From Bacteroidetes bacterium MedPE-SWsnd-G2 (GTDB lineage Bacteria > Bacteroidota > Bacteroidia > Flavobacteriales > Flavobacteriaceae), in the NCBI GenBank assembly GCA_001874335.1, contig MPDE01000001.1, positions 310,001 to 374,000 on the forward strand: a stretch of 64,000 nt of DNA, given 5' to 3'. The notes beneath the pieces were generated by a model. The model ran no database searches. It was not told the origin of the DNA and saw only the letters and a list, made by a program, of their open reading frames with translations. The position numbers and the translations under genes are program-made. Positions 60,801-64,000 of the stretch are shown one piece after another (the first letter of the stretch is position 1; each line of letters opens with the position of its first letter).

Positions 60801-61409
60801 ATGAAAAAAGTGATCAAAAAAGGTATAGTATTAGCGACATTAATATGTACCATGGTAAGTTTTGGAAATGTTGAAAACGTAAGTGACGACAACAGAAGAT
60901 CAATCAAAACAACCTTAAAGTTAAAAAACGTAAAGAAAGGACAATTATTAACCATTAAAGATAGCGAAGGAAAAACATACTACTCTGAAGCTATTAAAGG
61001 TAATGGTACATTTAATAAAGCATTTGATTTAACAGTGCTAAAATCTGGTCAATACTATTTTGAAATTGACAAAGATGTAACCTTAGGCATAATTCCATTT
61101 ACAATAAAGGACGGTGAGATTAAAGTTTCTAATGAGTTAGAAAAAACCATATACAAGCCTGTAGTGAGAGTTAAAGAGTGCTTAATTTATGTAACCCAAT
61201 TGGCTTTAGAAAATGAGCCTTTAAATGTAAAAATTTACTATAGAAATGATGCAAAATCTAATTCTGATTTTGAAGAAGTATACTCTGAAACATTAGAAGC
61301 AGAAAAAACAATTGAGCGTGTTTATCATTACTCAAAAACACAAAAAGGTGAATACAAATTAATTTTCAAATCCAACGGAAAAGTATTCACAGAAACGTTT
61401 AAAGTGTAG
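60801..61409 (+). CDS. Secreted beta-rich protein of unknown function
   Basis: The 202-residue protein has a basic N-terminus and a signal peptide (MKKVIKKGIVLATLICTMVSFG). The mature part contains two beta-sandwich-like modules (about 35-110 and 115-202), with strings such as LLTIKDSEGKTYYSEAIKGNGTFNKAFDL and KGEYKLIFKSNGKVFTETFKV that look like short Ig-like units. It has its own promoter-like box and a strong terminator. Homologues are common in Flavobacteria to my memory, but no function is known. Confidence 0.7.
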   Translation: MKKVIKKGIVLATLICTMVSFGNVENVSDDNRRSIKTTLKLKNVKKGQLLTIKDSEGKTYYSEAIKGNGTFNKAFDLTVLKSGQYYFEIDKDVTLGIIPFTIKDGEIKVSNELEKTIYKPVVRVKECLIYVTQLALENEPLNVKIYYRNDAKSNSDFEEVYSETLEAEKTIERVYHYSKTQKGEYKLIFKSNGKVFTETFKV

Positions 61410-61436
61410 TTAGCTTTATTTATTGGATAGTTCTGA

Positions 61437-61465
61437 AAAAGGGAGTCGATCGTCGACTCCCTTTT
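61437..61465. terminator. Strong bidirectional terminator
   Basis: AAAAGGGAGTCGA (61437-61449) and TCGACTCCCTTTT (61453-61465) pair over 13 bp with a 3-nt centre. It separates the secreted protein gene from the convergent crotonase gene. Confidence 0.92.
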
Positions 61466-61490
61466 CATATTTTATATCCATTCCTATTAT

Positions 61491-62273
61491 TTACTCCCCA
61501 GGAAAATCGGCTTTACGTTTTTCTAAAAATGCAGTTGTACCTTCAGTAAAATCGGCAGTACCGAAACAATTTCCAAAAGCCTTAACCTCTACTTGGTAGC
61601 CATTTACACCATCTGTATAATTAGCATTTACAGCTTTAATTGCAGCTTTAATTGCAACAGAAGAGTTTCTCATTATCTTTCTAGCAATAGACTCACAAAA
61701 CGACAACAATTCATCCTGAGCTATTAAATGATTAATTAAACCATAAGCCAAAGCTTGGTTAGCATCGACCATCATTGCTGTCATAATCATTTCCATAGCG
61801 CGACCTTTACCAACTAACTGAGTTAAACGCTGAGTTCCTCCATATCCAGGTATTAAACCAAGTGACACTTCTGGTAATCCCATTTTTGCATTAGAACTCG
61901 CCACTCTAAAATGACATGCCAATGCAAGTTCTAATCCACCACCTAACGCAAATCCATTAATAGCTGCAATAACAGGAGTTGATAAATTTTGAACATAATC
62001 AAATAATAATTCTTGCCCTTGAGCAGCCAATTGCTCTCCTTGATCTACATCAAAATCGGCAAACTCACTAATATCTGCACCAGCTACAAAAGCCTTGTTT
62101 CCGCTTCCAGTAATGATAATTACCTTGGTCGATTTATCTTGATCTGCAGCTTTAAATGCTTCATGTAATTCAGCAATAGTAGCTTTATTTAGTGCATTTA
62201 ATTTTTTAGGTCTGTTAATTGTAATTGTCGTGATTCCAGAATCAAATTCGGAAAGAATATTTTCGTAATTCAT
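61491..62273 (-). CDS. Enoyl-CoA hydratase/isomerase family protein (crotonase)
   Basis: The 260-residue protein has the crotonase oxyanion motifs GNKAFVAGADISEF near 57-70 and NGFALGGGLELALACHFRVA near 102-121. The two catalytic Glu residues of enoyl-CoA hydratase fit GGLELALA (near 111) and LPEVSLGLIPGYGGTQRL (Glu near 131). It hydrates 2-enoyl-CoA in fatty acid or amino acid breakdown. It is downstream of the histidine kinase gene on the same strand with a 46-bp gap, so the two may be co-transcribed. Confidence 0.92.
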   Translation of the reverse strand: MNYENILSEFDSGITTITINRPKKLNALNKATIAELHEAFKAADQDKSTKVIIITGSGNKAFVAGADISEFADFDVDQGEQLAAQGQELLFDYVQNLSTPVIAAINGFALGGGLELALACHFRVASSNAKMGLPEVSLGLIPGYGGTQRLTQLVGKGRAMEMIMTAMMVDANQALAYGLINHLIAQDELLSFCESIARKIMRNSSVAIKAAIKAVNANYTDGVNGYQVEVKAFGNCFGTADFTEGTTAFLEKRKADFPGE

Positions 62274-62319
62274 GATATTAAGTTTTTAACGCTTCTAATT
62301 TTAGAAATTAGATCTGGTT

Positions 62320-63774
62320 TTACTTCGGAAAAACTACTCTAAAAGTAGTACCCTTATTTTTTTGTGATGTAAAGGTAATACTTCCATTATAAGTTTCTAC
62401 AATATTTTTCACCATAGCCAACCCTAGACCCATTCCGCTGGTTTTGGTAGTAAACTTTGGCTCGAATACTTTGAGTAAATTTTCTTCATCCACTCCAATA
62501 CCATTATCTGCAACAGTAATTTCTACTGCATCTCCCAAATCTCCTACATGCACTTCCATTTTTGGTGCCTCTTCTCCTTGTTCTTGAATGGCTTGAATGC
62601 CGTTTTTAACCAGGTTTGTAACCACCCTAATAAGCTGAGTTCTATCAAACTTTGCAATAATAGCATCTGAGTCTGAGGTAAAAACAATGTATTCTTCATT
62701 AAAAATTTCTAATGCCAGTTTAACAATTTGAACGACATTTAAAGTTTCGTTTTTCTGAGCTGGCATTTCGGCAAAATTTGAAAACGCCGATGCAATAGAA
62801 CTCATGGTATCTATTTGCTGAATTAATGTATCGCTATATTCCGACACCTTTTGATGGATATTAGGATCCTTAGGATCAAACTTACGCTGAAAACTTTGCA
62901 CACTTAATCGCATTGGAGTAAGCGGATTTTTAATTTCGTGAGCCACCTGCTTTGCCATTTCTCGCCATGCTTGTTCCCTCTCACTTGTTGCTAATTTAAC
63001 AGCACTTTCTTCAAGCTCGTCAATCATACCATTATACGACTGAACCAAATTAGATATTTCTTCACTTGAAGATTTAATTTCAATACGTTTATTACGACGC
63101 TCTAAACGTGTGTCTTTCATAAAATCACTTATCATTTTAAGCGATTTAGTAATATACTTTGAAACAAAATAAGCAAATGCAATAGCTGCAAACAGCATTA
63201 CCAAGTAGGCATAACCCAAGCGCATTAAAAACTCTTCTAACTCTTTATTTAAAAAGTCGTCATTTTCTAAGTAAGGCAAATTAATAATGGCCAACGGTTT
63301 AAACTTGGCATCTGTGACATAACTAAATGAAGACCGGAATACCTCCCCGTTTTCTTCATTTACCCCCACATATCTATGACCAAAACTATTGGCTATCTCA
63401 TTTAATATTGGAGTTTCAATACAATTTGAAATGGTATCTAATGCGATAGTAGCTTTAGAAGATTTGAGCAAGCTACCGTCCAAATCATACAAATTCACTT
63501 GCAGTTTATGAATAGCCGCTATTTCATATATTTTATCCTTAAAGATTAAAGGAATATTATTGGTTGTAACAGGATAGGTTGTGCTTTTTAAAACATAATT
63601 AATATGCTCCTTTATGTTGTGTTCTTTACGTTCTAAACGTCTTTTATGGTAATCTCTTGCCTCTTCATTGTACTGATAAATGGTCACCCATGCAATTAGA
63701 ATTGAAGCCAAAAAGACCAGCAATATCATTGCTATAAAAATTCTAACCCTTAAAGACAGTTTTTTCAATTTCAT
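62320..63774 (-). CDS. Membrane sensor histidine kinase (HAMP, HisKA, HATPase)
   Basis: The 484-residue protein has two membrane helices (about 10-32 and 190-210) bracketing a periplasmic sensor region. A HAMP-like linker follows (about 210-262), then a dimerisation domain with the phospho-His motif QVAHEIKNPLTPMRLS near 276-291. The C-terminal ATPase domain has an N-box LVKNGIQAIQEQ, G1 DNGIGVDEENLLKVFEP and G2 TSGMGLGLAMVKNI. The H-box sequence is like NtrY-type kinases. No response regulator is adjacent in the window, so its partner lies elsewhere. Confidence 0.92.
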   Translation of the reverse strand: MKLKKLSLRVRIFIAMILLVFLASILIAWVTIYQYNEEARDYHKRRLERKEHNIKEHINYVLKSTTYPVTTNNIPLIFKDKIYEIAAIHKLQVNLYDLDGSLLKSSKATIALDTISNCIETPILNEIANSFGHRYVGVNEENGEVFRSSFSYVTDAKFKPLAIINLPYLENDDFLNKELEEFLMRLGYAYLVMLFAAIAFAYFVSKYITKSLKMISDFMKDTRLERRNKRIEIKSSSEEISNLVQSYNGMIDELEESAVKLATSEREQAWREMAKQVAHEIKNPLTPMRLSVQSFQRKFDPKDPNIHQKVSEYSDTLIQQIDTMSSIASAFSNFAEMPAQKNETLNVVQIVKLALEIFNEEYIVFTSDSDAIIAKFDRTQLIRVVTNLVKNGIQAIQEQGEEAPKMEVHVGDLGDAVEITVADNGIGVDEENLLKVFEPKFTTKTSGMGLGLAMVKNIVETYNGSITFTSQKNKGTTFRVVFPK

Positions 63775-63815
63775 AGATGCTTAAAAGCGGTTACTCCCCA
63801 ATAATCAAGCCATAT

Positions 63816-64000
63816 TTAAGCTCTCGGATTTTTTTCCCTTATAGATTTATAAATTTTGAATCCTAACATAATCAAAATCCCTAAAACCAATAGCCCTGCA
63901 ATGCCGTAAATCCAGTTTATACCACTTTTAAGGATTACTAAAAATACGACTGCAAATAGAATAAAGGTAGCGCCTTCATTCCAGATTCTCATGTAACTTG
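63816..64000 (-). CDS. C-terminal end of a membrane protein (HemJ/CopD-like?), partial
   Basis: The minus-strand frame entering from the window edge encodes about 61 residues ending KIYKSIREKNPRA, with two membrane helices (FILFAVVFLVILKSG and WIYGIAGLLVLGILIMLGFKIY) preceded by MRIWNEGAT. The RIWNE-then-helix pattern recalls the end of HemJ/CopD-type heme-pathway membrane proteins, but this is tentative. The ATG at 63992 could also be a start of a 58-residue protein. It lies upstream of the histidine kinase gene on the same strand. Confidence 0.55.
   Translation of the reverse strand, partial: SYMRIWNEGATFILFAVVFLVILKSGINWIYGIAGLLVLGILIMLGFKIYKSIREKNPRA

Noticed and set aside
1-64000. CRISPR array, prophage or insertion sequence
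   Set aside because: No regularly spaced repeats, phage structural genes, transposase or terminal inverted repeats were seen. The only notable long repeat is the 43-bp pair at 24974 and 28202.

Overview
The window looks like a stretch of chromosome from a marine-type member of the Flavobacteriaceae (Bacteroidota). The DNA is A/T-rich. Two secreted proteins end in type IX secretion (T9SS) sorting domains. Many starts are preceded by the Bacteroidota -7 box TAnnTTTG, Shine-Dalgarno sequences are rare, and the gene families (GalE-like threonine dehydrogenase, UMF1 transporter, DtxR-type regulator with ABC permeases carrying C-terminal winged helices, acyl-ACP desaturase) are usual for this group. 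It reads as ordinary chromosome with several accessory patches. I see no prophage, transposase, integrase, rRNA or CRISPR array.

Layout. 0-4.2 kb: a partial lipoprotein, threonine dehydrogenase, a convergent restriction endonuclease/DNA methyltransferase pair, a His-rich outer-membrane protein and tRNA-Pro. 4.2-17.8 kb: sugar acetyltransferase, lipoprotein oligopeptidase, small enzymes, a 2-oxoglutarate oxygenase joined to a PnuC transporter, an acyltransferase/UMF1 pair and a T9SS-exported SGNH/PKD protein. 17.8-24.9 kb: two tandem penicillin-binding-protein-like hydrolases, a cyclase-family lipoprotein, and a patch of small unknown genes containing one frameshifted gene. 24.9-30.1 kb: an MBOAT/SGNH O-acetylation pair bounded by two nearly identical 43-bp direct repeats, then small unknown genes and an orphan terminator. 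30.1-36.1 kb: fatty acid hydroxylase, third class-C hydrolase, GNAT, VOC, alpha/beta hydrolase, UbiA-type prenyltransferase, and a candidate structured small RNA at about 35.98-36.11 kb. 36.5-39.9 kb: a promoter-to-terminator operon of a His/Cys-rich secreted protein, a TonB-dependent receptor and a lipoprotein. 40-45.6 kb: Tat-type oxidoreductase lipoprotein, membrane protein, tRNA-Asn, RseP and an M1 peptidase. 45.6-54.4 kb: a metal block with SCO1, feoA, feoB, a tiny FeoB-associated Cys-rich protein, a DtxR-type regulator, a porin and a four-gene ABC metal importer. 54.4-64 kb: two-part threonine/serine exporter, TerB-DnaJ protein, bacilliredoxin, lipid genes, HD hydrolase, AraC regulator, crotonase, histidine kinase and the end of a membrane protein.

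The best-supported new observations are: a perfect 11-bp inverted repeat lying just downstream of a textbook promoter in front of the DtxR-type gene, a likely autoregulatory metal operator; the 43-bp direct repeats bracketing the O-acetylation pair; a compact RNA-like structure with potential pseudoknot ending in a GAAA-loop terminator; the His/Cys-rich protein-receptor-lipoprotein operon; and a single-base frameshift in a GRAM-like gene. Functions are assigned from motif recognition by eye; no database search was run.
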